Shown in pieces: positions 37,723 to 38,564 of a stretch of 38,564 nt of DNA; position 1 is the stretch's first letter; each line of letters begins with the position of its first letter. This DNA comes from Solirubrobacterales bacterium (GTDB lineage Bacteria > Actinomycetota > Thermoleophilia > Solirubrobacterales > Solirubrobacteraceae). The stretch is from positions 1 through 38,564 of the forward strand of contig JAFAXX010000171.1 of the NCBI GenBank assembly GCA_019240655.1, written 5' to 3'. The position numbers and the translations under genes were made by a program. The notes below the pieces were generated by a model that saw only the letters and a program-made list of their open reading frames with translations, was not told the DNA's origin and made no database searches.

Positions 37723-38564
37723 CTACGCCTCGGCAACAGCCTCGGTGACCCCCCGCGCCACGTCGCGCTCGAGGTCGATCAGGTCCTGCACGCTCTCGTC
37801 GAGGGGCCGCCTGCCCCATCCGCAGGAGGTCGCGAGTCCGAACGACGAAAGGTGCCGGCGGGCTACCTCGTAGCGGCGCATGGCACCGCCGACGCCGTCA
37901 CGCGAGTCGATCAGTCCGAGATACACCCTCGCGTCCGGGACATCGAGGCCCTTGAGCGCGGCGTAGTGCTCATCCTGCTCGCCGCGGGCAAACTGGATCG
38001 GCATGTGCACGAACTCGACCGACCGCCCGCACGCCTTCGCTCCGCGGTTGACCATCTCGACGCCCACCCGCAGGTCCCTGATCGGGACGTAGTGCGCGCT
38101 GTCGGGCGACTCGCCGGCTTTGTGCCCCAGCGATCCGTAGCACACGTGGAGCCCCAGCCACACGTCCTGCGGTACAGCTGCCGCGAGCTCGCCCACCGAG
38201 ACGCAGTAACGCTCCATCGCGTCGTGCGGGAGTCGCTCGAAGTCCGCGTCGGCAAAGTTGAACTCGACGTGCTCTACGGCCGCAGTCTCGCGCGCCAGGT
38301 CAAACTGGATGGCCAGATCCTCATGCGGGATGACCGCAGCAAGATCGGCAATTTCACGCGCAACCGCGTCGTTGTACGCGCGCGCCACCAGCTCGAACTC
38401 CCGCGCGCTGCCGAAGAACGCGCGAACTGCGCTCTCGGTGCCGGGATAGGCAACCAGGAAACGGATGCCCGCGGGGATCACGCCGGCGTCGCGCAGGCCG
38501 CGGAACACCTCATAGGAAGCCTTCGCCTCCCCGGCGTATCCGATCTTCTCGAAGTAAATCTCCT
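37723..38564 (-). CDS. Cobalamin-independent methionine synthase (MetE C-terminal)-like protein, 5' end outside the window
   Basis: The frame is open to the window edge; a GTG at 38508 exists, but the preceding codons read EIYFEKIGYAGEAKASYE without a stop, so the gene continues outside. 280 residues are visible. The fold signature is UROD/MetE-like: LAIQFDLARETAAVEHVEF, GLHVCYGSLGHK with the zinc-binding His-x-Cys, VEFVHMPIQFARG, YLGLIDSRDG and LATSCGWGRRPLDE with the third zinc ligand Cys. Full MetE is about 750 residues with an extra N-terminal half; related short proteins include methyltransferases and epoxyalkane:CoM transferase homologues that use the same zinc to activate a thiol. The substrate is unknown. 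Confidence 0.8.
   Translation of the reverse strand, partial: EIYFEKIGYAGEAKASYEVFRGLRDAGVIPAGIRFLVAYPGTESAVRAFFGSAREFELVARAYNDAVAREIADLAAVIPHEDLAIQFDLARETAAVEHVEFNFADADFERLPHDAMERYCVSVGELAAAVPQDVWLGLHVCYGSLGHKAGESPDSAHYVPIRDLRVGVEMVNRGAKACGRSVEFVHMPIQFARGEQDEHYAALKGLDVPDARVYLGLIDSRDGVGGAMRRYEVARRHLSSFGLATSCGWGRRPLDESVQDLIDLERDVARGVTEAVAEA

Noticed and set aside
1-38564. Insertion sequences, integrases, prophage genes, tRNA or rRNA
   Set aside because: I found no transposase or integrase motif, no terminal inverted repeats with target duplication, and no tRNA-like cloverleaf or rRNA stretch on reading both strands.

Overview
The window is high-GC DNA with dense, mostly intact genes, many GTG/TTG starts and frequent ATGA stop/start overlaps. 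The gene set (paired acyl-CoA dehydrogenases, a CslA/GlxA pair, a DUF2334 protein, several NarL-type regulators, lipoproteins with short N-termini) points to an actinobacterium. I lean to the Thermoleophilia/Solirubrobacterales, but this is inferred from gene content, not from a marker gene. I saw no rRNA, tRNA, transposase, integrase or CRISPR array.

Layout. 1-4.6 kb holds the end of a VOC-family gene, a small membrane protein, an orphan osmoprotectant-type substrate-binding lipoprotein (minus), a divergent MFS transporter and a threonine ammonia-lyase. 4.7-10.2 kb is a lipid or branched-acid catabolic operon: two overlapping acyl-CoA dehydrogenases, an AidB-like dehydrogenase, a TetR regulator and an enoyl-CoA hydratase whose start lies in a 47-bp tandem duplication. 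10.3-10.9 kb is a canonical NarL-type response regulator (minus) whose 3' end is followed by degenerate copies of itself.

11-36 kb is a large cell-surface polysaccharide region. A minus-strand operon encodes a small membrane protein, a 1078-residue glycosyltransferase with extracellular domains at both ends, and WecB. Divergent from it is a secreted clan GH-A-like hydrolase. Next come a secreted DUF2334 protein (minus), a response regulator without its phospho-acceptor, GlmS, a nucleotidyltransferase-like protein without its catalytic signature, an Ala/Pro-rich surface protein, an 8-TM histidine kinase, a two-repeat hypothetical protein, an NAD-dependent epimerase, and a CslA-GlxA-GH6 set. 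In Streptomyces that set makes a tip-associated beta-glucan with a copper-radical oxidase.

35.8-38.6 kb carries an ECF sigma factor, a second response regulator with a degenerate receiver, a small hypothetical protein and the C-terminal part of a MetE-like zinc protein that runs off the end.

Main new idea: the two phospho-acceptor-less regulators (20210 and 36773) have nearly identical recognition helices. Each lies in a divergent promoter region with the palindrome GCGTTCA-N4/5-TGAACGC, and a weaker copy lies in the divergent promoter of the glycosyltransferase operon and the hydrolase. This suggests a phosphorylation-independent regulon for surface glycan genes. Together with the three-part glycosyltransferase, the apparently dead nucleotidyltransferase and the CslA/GlxA/GH6 set, it makes the 11-37 kb segment the part most worth following up.
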